Origin: Flavobacteriales bacterium
GTDB taxonomy: Bacteria > Bacteroidota > Bacteroidia > Flavobacteriales_D > Parvicellaceae
Direction of reading: 5' to 3'
Length of the DNA: 64,000 nucleotides
Assembly: GCA_029251405.1 (NCBI GenBank)
Contig: JAQXDK010000036.1
Span: forward strand, 35,616 to 99,615
Positions 52,511 through 60,613 of this stretch are shown here, piece by piece. The notes under the pieces were generated by a model, which saw only the letters and a program-made list of their open reading frames with translations, had not been told where the DNA came from and ran no database searches. Positions within the stretch are counted from its first letter, which is position 1. Every line of letters starts with the position of its first letter. Both the position numbers and the translations under genes were made by a program.

Positions 52511-52693
52511 TTATTTGATTTCTTTATGTAATGTATATTTTTTCAAAACAGGATTGAATTTTTTCAACTCAATTCTTTCAGGAGTATTTTTTCTATTCTT
52601 CGTTGTTATGTACCTTGATGTACCAGCCATACCGCTGTTTTTGTGTTCTGTACACTCTAAAATTACCTGTACTCTATTTCCTTTCTTAGCCAT
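52511..52693 (-). CDS. rpmG: 50S ribosomal protein L33 (bL33)
   Basis: 60 residues: [20 protein letters not shown] at the start, [20 protein letters not shown] and [14 protein letters not shown] at the end, the bL33 pattern. Only one cysteine (Cys14) remains of the zinc motif, so it is a zinc-free type. The -7 box at 52713-52720 gives it its own promoter with a leader of about 15 bases. In most Bacteroidota rpmB lies directly upstream; here rpmB is 2.5 kb away beyond three other genes, so coupling of the two ribosomal genes is lost. Confidence 0.96.
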   Translation of the reverse strand: MAKKGNRVQVILECTEHKNSGMAGTSRYITTKNRKNTPERIELKKFNPVLKKYTLHKEIK

Positions 52694-52712
52694 TTCTTTA
52701 AATTATGGTTGG

Positions 52713-52720
52713 CAAAGATA
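52713..52720 (-). promoter_or_regulatory. Bacteroidota -7 box (TATCTTTG on the minus strand) for rpmG
   Basis: Exact TAnnTTTG on the minus strand, 19 bases before the rpmG ATG, confirming independent transcription of rpmG-DUF4295. Confidence 0.6.
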
Positions 52721-52795
52721 AATTATTTATCCTTATTTACAAGATTACTAAAATTTTTATTTAATGGTCTTAGGTAATAGATAAAATCTATTGAA

Positions 52796-52803
52796 TATAT
52801 TTG
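52796..52803 (+). promoter_or_regulatory. Bacteroidota -7 box (TATATTTG) for the DUF4920 gene
   Basis: Exact TAnnTTTG. It contains the TTG at 52801 that could be taken for a start codon, so translation must begin at the ATG at 52819. Confidence 0.6.
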
Positions 52804-52818
52804 AATAAAATATTTACA

Positions 52819-53304
52819 ATGAAAAGAATTTTCGCTCTGTTACTAACTATTGCTATTTATAGCTGTAATTCAAACCAAGTAGACCCTACTGAAAAAGTGG
52901 TTTCAAATAATAATGTTACTTTTTATGGGAAAGAAATTTCTAATGATTCTATACTAGATTTTAATAAAGAAAAAGAACTGGTAATGACTAAAGGGCAAAA
53001 GTCCTGTAAGTTATCAGGAAAGATTGTTGAAACGTGCTCTAAAAAAGGTTGTTGGATGACTTTAGACACTGGAGAAGACACCTTATTTATAAAATTTAGA
53101 GATTATGGATTTTTTGTTCCAATAGATAGTGTTGAAGGTAAAACTGCTGTAATTCAGGGAGATCTTTTTCTAGATACAACTTCCATTGAAATGTTAAAGC
53201 ATTACGCAGAAGATGCTGGCAAAGCAGAAGAAGAAATTGCACTAATCACCGAGCCTAGCTATGAATTAGGGTTTATTGCAGACGGAGTAATTATTAATGA
53301 ATGA
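52819..53304 (+). CDS. DUF4920 lipoprotein
   Basis: 161 residues from the ATG at 52819, chosen over a TTG at 52801 that belongs to the promoter box. Signal peptide MKRIFALLLTIAIYSC with lipobox IYSC (Cys16). The core QKSCKLSGKIVETCSKKGCW followed by MTL, then LFIKFRDYGFFVPIDSVEGK and VIQGDLFLDTTSIEMLKHYA, matches DUF4920, an OB-like periplasmic family of Bacteroidota with three conserved cysteines (C-K-L-x-G-x-I..V-C-x-x-x-G-C-W). A role is unknown; the cysteines suggest metal binding. It overlaps by four bases with the next gene, a cytochrome-like lipoprotein. Confidence 0.87.
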   Translation: MKRIFALLLTIAIYSCNSNQVDPTEKVVSNNNVTFYGKEISNDSILDFNKEKELVMTKGQKSCKLSGKIVETCSKKGCWMTLDTGEDTLFIKFRDYGFFVPIDSVEGKTAVIQGDLFLDTTSIEMLKHYAEDAGKAEEEIALITEPSYELGFIADGVIINE

Positions 53305-53729
53305 ATAATAATACATTCTTAATTTGCCTTTCAATTTTCTTTTTAAGTTGTAACAACAATTCAAAAAGTAAGCCTTCTCAAGTTGTTATTGATCCTAATC
53401 CAACAAGCGAAATGGCGGATTTGATGAGAAAAATGACTCAAGAACTTAAACAGGTTAAGTTGAAGCTAGAGTCAAATGAAAATATAGACAAAAACTTATT
53501 TCAATTTGCCTTAATTCATAAACAGCACGTCACTGATAGCAGTTTTAATAAACCACATATAAAACCAATGTCTTTATCATTTGGTTACGCTATTGATAAT
53601 TTCAATACAGATCCAACAACTACAAACTACAATATCATAATAAATAATTGTAAAAGCTGCCACCAATTATCTTGTCAAGGGCCATTAATGATAATTAATA
53701 AGCTATCTATAACAGAAAATCAGCTTTAA
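53301..53729 (+). CDS. Cytochrome c-like lipoprotein with CxxCH motif
   Basis: 142 residues. Signal peptide with lipobox FLSC (Cys17). After a helical stretch (MADLMRKMTQELKQVKLKLE, about 38-57) comes a helix pair and near the end the heme-binding motif C-K-S-C-H at 117-121 followed by another Cys125 and a G-P-L (QLSCQGPLMIINKL). The layout (helices first, heme motif near the end) recalls four-helix-bundle cytochromes c of the c' group, also seen as small proteins in flavobacteria. It would be a heme lipoprotein on the periplasmic face. Co-expressed with the DUF4920 lipoprotein; the redox partner is unknown. Confidence 0.72.
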   Translation: MNNNTFLICLSIFFLSCNNNSKSKPSQVVIDPNPTSEMADLMRKMTQELKQVKLKLESNENIDKNLFQFALIHKQHVTDSSFNKPHIKPMSLSFGYAIDNFNTDPTTTNYNIIINNCKSCHQLSCQGPLMIINKLSITENQL

Positions 53730-55144
53730 AAATTTTTAAAAACAATAGGTTTTGCTTTCATTGTAGATTCTATTTCCTCAATAGTTCTTGGAACACAACC
53801 TGAAAGATTTTCAGGTTCTCCTTCGGTGATCAATATATCGTCCTCAATTCTTACTCCAATATTCCACCATTTTGGATCACACGGTGAACCCTCTTTAATG
53901 TAAATTCCTGGTTCTACTGTAATCACTGTATTCGCCTGAAAATCTCCACCAGTTCCCGGATCGTGAACATCTAAGCCAAGATAATGAGAAGTACCGTGCA
54001 TAAAATATCTTCTTATTTCATGTGGTGATTTAATTATTCCTAGTTCTTGTAGTCTTTGTGAAACTACTGTTGTAGCGATAGTATTTGTTATATAAAAAGG
54101 GTTACCAACTTTGCACTCTTTAATGGCTTTGTTTTGAGCCTCTAATACAATGTTGTATATAGTTTTTTCTTCTTCTGAATATTTACCGTCAACTGGAATT
54201 GTTCTGGTTACATCTGCGGTGTATCCATGATATTCTGCACCAACATCACTTAAAAGAAGATGATTACCTTTCATAGTTTTTCTATTGGTAGTATAATGCA
54301 GAATACAAGAATTTTCTGCAGCTCCCACAATAGAAGGATAACCAGGATACTCTGCACCATTTAACTTGAAAATAGCTTCTACTACTGCCTCTGCTTGGAA
54401 TTCTTTCATTCCTGGTTTTAATACTTTCATAAGTTCTGTTTGCGCGTCGCAGGTTATAGAAATAGCTTTTCTAAGTAATACCATTTCCTCTTTTGTTTTA
54501 ATCTCTCTGAGTTCGGCTAACCAATTAAATATTAATGTATTATTTACTTTTAATTTAGTTCCTAAAGTATCTACTACAACAGAATCGTTATGAATTGGAA
54601 AAACACTTTCAGACATATTAAAATTATCATGTATAAATAAAGAATCAATTTCTAGAAAATTAAACATATCCAACTTAAAATTATCAATATTATATGACCG
54701 CTGAACATTTAATAACAGCTCTGATCCTTTAATTCCTAATTTCTTACCAACCCAAGTTTCAGAATTTAGATTTCTTTCTTTAATCAACAATAATTCTGTA
54801 ATGGTATCTTTATCAAATAAATAAGGATTTTTAAATAAGACCAATATACTGTTAGGTTCATTTAAACCCGTTAAGTAATAAAAATTTGGATCTTGATGAA
54901 ATTCAAAATCTACATCATTAGCTCTTAACATATTCTTAGCTGAACAAAAAATAGCCATACTATTTTCTGGCATAAATGTCCTAACTAATTTCCTTCTTTC
55001 TTTATGAAAAATTGGAGGTAATAAATCTGTATCGTAAATCCCTAGGGTGTCCGGACGTAGGTTAGAAATAGGAAGTATAGAGTTTTCCTGGGAAGTTAAA
55101 TTAAGGAAAGAAAAAAGAAATAGATAAATTGTAAAGTAACGCAT
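53726..55144 (-). CDS. Exported aminopeptidase P-like peptidase (M24)
   Basis: 472 residues. Signal peptide to about residue 19 (IYLFLFSFLNLTSQ). The N-terminal creatinase-like domain (RRKLVRTFMPENSMAIFCSA, DPNFYYLTGLNEPNSILVLF) is followed by the pita-bread metallopeptidase domain with all five metal ligands: Asp in LLSDVGAEYHGYTADVTRTI (two), His in HGTSHYLGLDVHDPG, Glu in TVEPGIYIKEG and Glu in GVRIEDDILITEG. It removes an N-terminal residue from X-Pro peptides in the periplasm. The gene splits the rpmB-rpmG pair and converges with the cytochrome gene (four-base overlap). Confidence 0.94.
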   Translation of the reverse strand: MRYFTIYLFLFSFLNLTSQENSILPISNLRPDTLGIYDTDLLPPIFHKERRKLVRTFMPENSMAIFCSAKNMLRANDVDFEFHQDPNFYYLTGLNEPNSILVLFKNPYLFDKDTITELLLIKERNLNSETWVGKKLGIKGSELLLNVQRSYNIDNFKLDMFNFLEIDSLFIHDNFNMSESVFPIHNDSVVVDTLGTKLKVNNTLIFNWLAELREIKTKEEMVLLRKAISITCDAQTELMKVLKPGMKEFQAEAVVEAIFKLNGAEYPGYPSIVGAAENSCILHYTTNRKTMKGNHLLLSDVGAEYHGYTADVTRTIPVDGKYSEEEKTIYNIVLEAQNKAIKECKVGNPFYITNTIATTVVSQRLQELGIIKSPHEIRRYFMHGTSHYLGLDVHDPGTGGDFQANTVITVEPGIYIKEGSPCDPKWWNIGVRIEDDILITEGEPENLSGCVPRTIEEIESTMKAKPIVFKNF

Positions 55145-55183
55145 AACCGAACCTAATTTACAAATAGGTTGGTTTAAAGATAA

Positions 55184-55420
55184 CTATTTTAAGAAGCCTT
55201 TAGATCTAGCATCAGCCAAAGTTGCTGAAATACCGTTCTTATCGATTGTTCTTATTGCAGCTGCAGATACTTTTAGAGTAATCCACTTGTTTTCTTCAGG
55301 AATAAAAAATTTCTTAGTCTGTAAGTTTGGTAAAAACTTTCTCTTAGTCTTTCTGTTAGAAAATGAAACATTATTTCCACTAACAACTTTTTTTCCGGTA
55401 ATTTGACAGACTTTAGACAT
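55184..55420 (-). CDS. rpmB: 50S ribosomal protein L28 (bL28)
   Basis: 78 residues: MSKVCQITGKKVVSGNNVSF, then SNRKTKRKFLPNLQTKKFFI and SAAAIRTIDKNGISATLADA, the bL28 pattern. Located 57 bases after yidC on the same strand with a near-consensus TTAATTTG (one mismatch to TAnnTTTG, 55443-55450) upstream. The next gene is the M24 peptidase and not rpmG, which is unusual for Bacteroidota. Confidence 0.97.
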   Translation of the reverse strand: MSKVCQITGKKVVSGNNVSFSNRKTKRKFLPNLQTKKFFIPEENKWITLKVSAAAIRTIDKNGISATLADARSKGFLK

Positions 55421-55477
55421 AATTATTAAAAATTTTTGAGGTGCAAATTAAATTCATTTTTATGTGATTAACAAATT

Positions 55478-57379
55478 TCACCTTCTCTTTTTCTGCTGTT
55501 GTTTAGAAACCTCTTCTAATCTTTGCTGAAAACGGGATTTCTTTTTTTTCTTTTTCTTATTAGATTCAATTTTCAATCTTATTTTATCTTCATCAATAAG
55601 ATAATTTTTGATACCCCACATAATTCCAATATTCATTAAATTACCACAAAAATAGTAGAAGCTAAGTCCAGAGGAATAGGAATTAAAAACGAATAATAAA
55701 AATATAGGCATCATATACATGATTACTTTCATGTTGGGCATACCAGGCTGAGTGGGTTGAGCCATTTGACTACTATTGGTAATGGTATAAACCAAAGTAG
55801 ATGCCGCCATTAGTATAGCAAATAAGCTTATGTGATCTCCATAAACTGGGATACTGAATCCAAAGTCTAAAACAGAATCGTAAGAACTTAAATCTTCTGC
55901 CCATAAAAACCCTTTGTGTCTTAAATCTAAACTTGCAGGAAAATATTTAAAAACAGCAAATAATATAGGCGCCTGAATAATCATTGGAATACAACCGGCC
56001 ATTGGATTTACTCCAGTTTGCTTGTATAAAGCCATTGTTTCTTGCTGTTTTTTCATAGCAGCATTTCTATCTGTTTTCCCCTCGTATTTAGAGTTGATTT
56101 TAGTAATTTCAGGCTTGATAACTTTTGTCTTCGCGGTAGACATATAGTTTTTATAAGTAAGAGGCATGATTATCAGCTTCACTATAATGGTTAAAATTAT
56201 AATGATGAGTCCAATACTCAGGCCTGAAGTCATTAAAAATGTAAAAATTGGATTAATTAAAAATCTACTTATCCATGTAAGAATATCCCAACCAAGGTTA
56301 ATGATGTCTTCTAATTCTCTATCGTAACTCAATAATAAATCAAAGTCATTGGGTACAAATAAAAAATTAAAAGATACTTTACCCATTGAAGGTATTGAAG
56401 ATTTTAGAAAATAGGAGTCTGTATATTTATCGTTTTCTAAGCTCTTATGTCCTATTTTTCCTTTTCCTAAAGCATCGTCACTGATTAAAATAGAAGAGAA
56501 AAATTTATGTTTGAAAGCAATCCAATTAATATTACCCTCTAATTGTTCTTCATCATCTGATGTTTCAGTAATGTAATCTCTTGTACTTCCAAAATATTTA
56601 TACATTACGGTACAAATATTTCTTTCATCTGAAGCTAATTTCTCTGTTGACAAGCCAAACATAGACCATTTTAAATCAACGTCTGTTTTTATATCGTTTT
56701 CAATATTGTGATAATCTATATCAAATGCTACAGCATAACTACTTTTAGATAATTTATAAGAAAATTCTAGATATTTGTCCTGTGATCCTCCATAGGCTCT
56801 AAACACCAAAAGACTGTCATTTTGCTTGACCAAATTGAAAAATAAATCTTTAGTCTCAATTGGAACTACTTTTTCATTGTCGACTATGGTAAGACTCATA
56901 TAAGAAGTTTCCTTTTCAAAAAGAGATAGCGGTTTATTGATTTCATTTATAAAATCATTATAGGTCTTATATTTAAATAAATTATTTTCATCCTTTTCAA
57001 TCATTTGAGTAGATGTAATCCTAGCACCTTGTGAAGAAAATGAAACTTTAATTTTATCATTTTCTAATTCAAATATATTTTCTTCACCGGTAGCATTTGC
57101 GTAAAACAAACCGTATCTCTCAATTAAATCTTCTTTTTGTTGTTGCTCTTTCAGTTTTTGATAAATTATCATATCACTAGAGTCTAAATCAGATATCTCA
57201 GATATATCAGAAGTGCTATCAACAGTTGCATTTTCAACAGTTTTTTCAGAATCAACTACAGAGCTATTCGTAACTGTTTTGGGATTTTCAGGTGATGGTT
57301 CTTGCGGTTTATTTAAAAACATAAAAGCCATAACAACAGCACCAATCAAAATTAAACCCGTAGTTGTATTTTTATCCAT
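55478..57379 (-). CDS. yidC: Membrane protein insertase YidC
   Basis: Inserts proteins in the inner membrane with or without Sec. 633 residues: N-terminal helix (GLILIGAVVMAFMFLNK), a large periplasmic beta domain (about 100-355) typical of Gram-negative YidC, and five core helices: IFTFLMTSGLSIGLIIIILT, the GYKNYMS-like YKNYMSTAKTKVIKPEITKI loop, GVNPMAGCIPMIIQAPILFA, SLFAILMAASTLVYTITNSS and a final pair ending SFYYFCGNLMNIGIMWGI. A strongly basic C-terminal tail (KKKKKKSRFQQR) binds ribosomes. Its promoter box is at 57397-57404. Confidence 0.97.
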   Translation of the reverse strand: MDKNTTTGLILIGAVVMAFMFLNKPQEPSPENPKTVTNSSVVDSEKTVENATVDSTSDISEISDLDSSDMIIYQKLKEQQQKEDLIERYGLFYANATGEENIFELENDKIKVSFSSQGARITSTQMIEKDENNLFKYKTYNDFINEINKPLSLFEKETSYMSLTIVDNEKVVPIETKDLFFNLVKQNDSLLVFRAYGGSQDKYLEFSYKLSKSSYAVAFDIDYHNIENDIKTDVDLKWSMFGLSTEKLASDERNICTVMYKYFGSTRDYITETSDDEEQLEGNINWIAFKHKFFSSILISDDALGKGKIGHKSLENDKYTDSYFLKSSIPSMGKVSFNFLFVPNDFDLLLSYDRELEDIINLGWDILTWISRFLINPIFTFLMTSGLSIGLIIIILTIIVKLIIMPLTYKNYMSTAKTKVIKPEITKINSKYEGKTDRNAAMKKQQETMALYKQTGVNPMAGCIPMIIQAPILFAVFKYFPASLDLRHKGFLWAEDLSSYDSVLDFGFSIPVYGDHISLFAILMAASTLVYTITNSSQMAQPTQPGMPNMKVIMYMMPIFLLFVFNSYSSGLSFYYFCGNLMNIGIMWGIKNYLIDEDKIRLKIESNKKKKKKKSRFQQRLEEVSKQQQKKRR

Positions 57380-57396
57380 TATAAAAAATTAGAGAA

Positions 57397-57404
57397 CAAA
57401 TATA
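57397..57404 (-). promoter_or_regulatory. Bacteroidota -7 box (TATATTTG on the minus strand) for yidC
   Basis: Exact TAnnTTTG on the minus strand, 17 bases before the yidC ATG. Confidence 0.55.
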
Positions 57405-57535
57405 TTTTTTCTAATTCAAAAATAGTATCAGATTAACAAATATTAAGTAGAAGTTTATTTATTCTTGATTTTAGTAGTTGATAACTTTGTGGAAAAAGGT
57501 AGATTCAATAATATCGTGAACATAAGATCTTAAAA

Positions 57536-57543
57536 TATTTTTG
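57536..57543 (+). promoter_or_regulatory. Bacteroidota -7 box (TATTTTTG) for the gene at 57562
   Basis: Exact TAnnTTTG. It includes a TTG at 57541 that is in frame with the gene; the ATG at 57562 is therefore the better start. Confidence 0.5.
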
Positions 57544-57561
57544 TATCAATCAAAGATAAAG

Positions 57562-58107
57562 ATGTTTGCATCACTATTTGTAAAAAAAAGAATAACTCAA
57601 AAACAACTCGCCGTTAAATTTGTTCACAGCACGCTTAATGCCATAGACAGTACTTACGTGGATTTTTTAAATTCTATTTACAACGACCCGGAATTGATTG
57701 CTTCACCAAAACTAAACTACGAAGATCCATCAGTATTTATGAAAATAATAATTGCTGGAAATGTGAAATTCTTCGAAAGAATATTGTCCAATCACGAAGA
57801 AAATGCAATCAGTAATGCAATCATTGAAGAAATGAGTGAAGTTTTTGAAATGAAGTTCAACGATATGAAGGACGAATTAGATAAATACAGTTCTTTTATC
57901 TCAAGAGTGAATCACCCATCTAAAAATATTTTATACGGTATTTCTAAAGCAGTATTTTTCAAATTTAGGCTTGGAAAATATCAAGACGAATATTTTGCTC
58001 AGCTGAATACACCTAATCCAGTGTTTTTAAAGAAAATTGACAATTTAGTTGAAAACTATATCTGGGATTGGGAATCTGTTTTTGAAAAAAATAAAATAGT
58101 ATATTAA
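57562..58107 (+). CDS. Hypothetical cytoplasmic helical protein
   Basis: 181 residues from the ATG at 57562 (a TTG at 57541 lies in the promoter box). I do not recognise the family. There is no signal peptide or membrane helix; the sequence is largely helical with charged and aromatic residues: MFASLFVKKRITQKQLAV, FFERILSNHEENAISNAIIE, EMSEVFEMKFNDMKDELDKY, SKAVFFKFRLGKYQDEYFAQ. No catalytic motif or cysteine is seen. It is divergent from yidC with a 182-base gap and overlaps the end of lhgO by four bases (convergent). Codon use fits the neighbours, so it is probably an old resident gene. Function unknown. Confidence 0.72.
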   Translation: MFASLFVKKRITQKQLAVKFVHSTLNAIDSTYVDFLNSIYNDPELIASPKLNYEDPSVFMKIIIAGNVKFFERILSNHEENAISNAIIEEMSEVFEMKFNDMKDELDKYSSFISRVNHPSKNILYGISKAVFFKFRLGKYQDEYFAQLNTPNPVFLKKIDNLVENYIWDWESVFEKNKIVY

Positions 58108-59324
58108 TTTCCTAGGTCAAATTTTTTAATCGCCATTTCTCTTATATCATTCCCAATTGCAAGACATGCTGTCGCAGCAGGGGAAGGTGCGTTTAGTACA
58201 TGTATACTATTCTGACTGTATTCTATTCTAAAGTCATCTTTTGTTTCTCCATTTTGACCTAAAAGTAGTGCTCTAACACCAGCTCTTCCGGGTTTAATAT
58301 CAGACATTTTAAGAGACGGTATCAACTTCTGGAGTGTTTTAAGGAAAAGTTTTTTTGAAAAAGCTCTCCTATATTCGTTAATTCCATATGATGCATTTTT
58401 AAAAAAAAGTTGCCATGTTCCACTGTAAGTTAAAGCATCTAATGTATCGTTCCAGCTGAAATCTGTTTTGTTATAGCCTTCTCTTTTAAAACTAAAAACA
58501 GCGTTAGGACCACACTCAACATCTCCGTTAACCATTCTTGTGAAATGAACTCCTAAAAATGGGAAAGCTGGATCTGGCACTGGATAAATTAAATTTTTAA
58601 CCATCTGCTTAGCGTGATCTTCTAACTCGTAATAATCTCCTCTAAAACCAACAACTTTCTCTTTTAACGGAATGCCATCAGACTTAGCCAACCTATCAGC
58701 TTGAAGACCTCCGCAAACAATTAAATACTTAGATCTCACTGTTACATCTTTTGTTTTTATTAGCTTCAAACCATCAGAGTTTTCAATTTTCACAACTTCA
58801 TGTGATAAAAGAATTTTACTATTTTTATTAACAGCACATGCAACTTCAATCATTTTTTGAGCTGCTTCAACGTAATCGATGATTCCTGTACAAGGCACCC
58901 AAATTCCAGAAACGCCCTTCACATATGGCTCTATTTCCTTTATTTGGCTTGGGGAAATTCTTTCAATTCCCTCAGTATTATTTGCTATGCCATTTTGATA
59001 AATCTTATCTAAAAATTTAATCTCCTTTACGTCAGTTGCTACAACAACTTTACCACAAACATCATGATTGACCTTATATTTTTTCGAAAAATCTACTAAT
59101 TCATGCCTCCCTCTTACACAATTCCTAGCTTTATTAGATCCCGGTGTGTAATACAACCCAGAATGAATTACACCAGAATTATTACCAGTTTGGTGTTTTG
59201 CTAATAGGTCTTCTTTTTCTATTAAAACTAATTTTCTGTTGGAAAACTTTTTCTGTAATTGGTAGAATGTTGCTGCACCAACTATACCACCACCAACAAT
59301 GGCAATGTCATAGGTATCATCCAT
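58104..59324 (-). CDS. lhgO: L-2-hydroxyglutarate oxidase
   Basis: Oxidises L-2-hydroxyglutarate to 2-oxoglutarate, feeding electrons to the membrane quinone pool. 406 residues from the ATG at 59322-59324 (a TTG at 59333 is less likely). FAD-binding start YDIAIVGGGIVGAATFYQLQ (GxGxxG, 5-24), EKEDLLAKHQTGNNSGVIHS, then SGLYYTPGSNKARNCVRGRH, the family signature, and C-terminal KPGRAGVRALLLGQNGETKD and NAPSPAATACLAIGN. Length and motifs match LhgO. It overlaps the upstream MFS gene by eight bases; why the two are coupled is unclear. Confidence 0.93.
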   Translation of the reverse strand: MDDTYDIAIVGGGIVGAATFYQLQKKFSNRKLVLIEKEDLLAKHQTGNNSGVIHSGLYYTPGSNKARNCVRGRHELVDFSKKYKVNHDVCGKVVVATDVKEIKFLDKIYQNGIANNTEGIERISPSQIKEIEPYVKGVSGIWVPCTGIIDYVEAAQKMIEVACAVNKNSKILLSHEVVKIENSDGLKLIKTKDVTVRSKYLIVCGGLQADRLAKSDGIPLKEKVVGFRGDYYELEDHAKQMVKNLIYPVPDPAFPFLGVHFTRMVNGDVECGPNAVFSFKREGYNKTDFSWNDTLDALTYSGTWQLFFKNASYGINEYRRAFSKKLFLKTLQKLIPSLKMSDIKPGRAGVRALLLGQNGETKDDFRIEYSQNSIHVLNAPSPAATACLAIGNDIREMAIKKFDLGN

Positions 59325-60609
59325 AATAATCAATTGTATTTTCCTCTTTTGGAACTTGAAATAATAATATTAAACCAGCAATGAAAAAAACAACAAGCGC
59401 AACAATTGAATTTCTCATACTACCTGTAATTTGATGAATAAATCCATAAGAAAACATGCCAATTACAATTCCTAATTTTTCTGAAATATCATAAAATGAG
59501 AAAAAGGAAGATGTATCTTTTGTGTCCTTAGGAAGAAATTTTGAAAAAGTACTTCTAGACAATGATTGAATACCTCCCATTACTAAGCCGACAAAACCAG
59601 CAATACAATAAAAGTGAATGGGTTTGTGAACTAAAAATGCACTAAAACATAACAAAATCCAAATAAAGACAGAGAGTTTTAAAGCAAATAGATTCCCTTT
59701 TTTTGAAGATATTTTTGACAAAAAAATAGCTCCTGGAATAGCAATTAATTGAATTAATAAAATACTTACAATCAATCCAAATTTGGCATCAGCTCCGCTT
59801 CCCCAATTAATTTCTTCAGTGCCAAAATAAACAGCAACTAGCATAATCGTTTGAACCGCCATACTGTAAACAAAAAAGGAATAAATAAATTTTTTCAATC
59901 TATTAGTCTTCTTAATGTAACTCCAGACTTTTCTTAACTCTACAATCCCTTTCTGATAAGTAGTTTTATCTTTAATATTCACTTTATTACCGCTGGGTAA
60001 CCTTCTAAATGTAATGTGTGAAAAACCAAACCACCAAAAACCTGACAATGCAAAACAAAGTCTTGTGTAAAAAGAACGTTGATCTTCGGGAGAAGAAAAA
60101 ATTAATATTAAGCATATAATTAATAATGTAACACTTCCTATATAGCCCATAGAAAATCCTCTTGCTGACAAACTATCATGATGTTTTTTTTCAGCAATTT
60201 CAGGTAAAAAAGCATTGTAAAAAACTAAACTTCCCCAAAAACCGATTCCAGTCATTACGAAGAAAAGCATACTAATTTCTAAATGTTCCTTATCAAAAAA
60301 GGAAAGTAATACACAAGAGAAAGATCCCAAATAACAAAAAAACCTCATAAAAGCTTTTTTATTATTGAAAGCATCTGCAACACCAGATAAAAATGGAAGT
60401 ATAAATACCAACAGAAGAAAATATCCAGAACTTAAAATAGTTATTAAGGCAGTATTAATGAATTCAAATCCAAAAAAAACAACTTGATGATCTACATATC
60501 CTTCATAAAAAATTGGAAATATTGCACTGGAAATAACTAAAGGATAAACCGAGTTTGCCCAATCATAAAAAGTCCAAGCTCTTTGAATCTTTAAATTTTT
60601 ATTATCCAT
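59317..60609 (-). CDS. UMF1-family MFS transporter (Atg22-like)
   Basis: 430 residues with about 12 helices. Recognised by the N-terminal RAWTFYDWANSVYPLVISSA (9-28), the W-x-x-Y-D-W-A-N-S motif of UMF1/Atg22 proteins, plus FSGVADAFNNKKAFMRFFCY-like GVADAFNNKKAFMRFF, VFYNAFLPEIAEKKHHDSLS, SARGFSMGYIGS and GLVMGGIQSLSRSTFSKFLP (about 339-358). Yeast Atg22 exports amino acids from the vacuole; bacterial members have no proven substrate. It is translationally coupled to lhgO and lies five bases after the OmpA-family gene, so the three may form an operon with hemE upstream. Confidence 0.9.
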   Translation of the reverse strand: MDNKNLKIQRAWTFYDWANSVYPLVISSAIFPIFYEGYVDHQVVFFGFEFINTALITILSSGYFLLLVFILPFLSGVADAFNNKKAFMRFFCYLGSFSCVLLSFFDKEHLEISMLFFVMTGIGFWGSLVFYNAFLPEIAEKKHHDSLSARGFSMGYIGSVTLLIICLILIFSSPEDQRSFYTRLCFALSGFWWFGFSHITFRRLPSGNKVNIKDKTTYQKGIVELRKVWSYIKKTNRLKKFIYSFFVYSMAVQTIMLVAVYFGTEEINWGSGADAKFGLIVSILLIQLIAIPGAIFLSKISSKKGNLFALKLSVFIWILLCFSAFLVHKPIHFYCIAGFVGLVMGGIQSLSRSTFSKFLPKDTKDTSSFFSFYDISEKLGIVIGMFSYGFIHQITGSMRNSIVALVVFFIAGLILLFQVPKEENTIDYYG

Positions 60610-60613
60610 ATTA

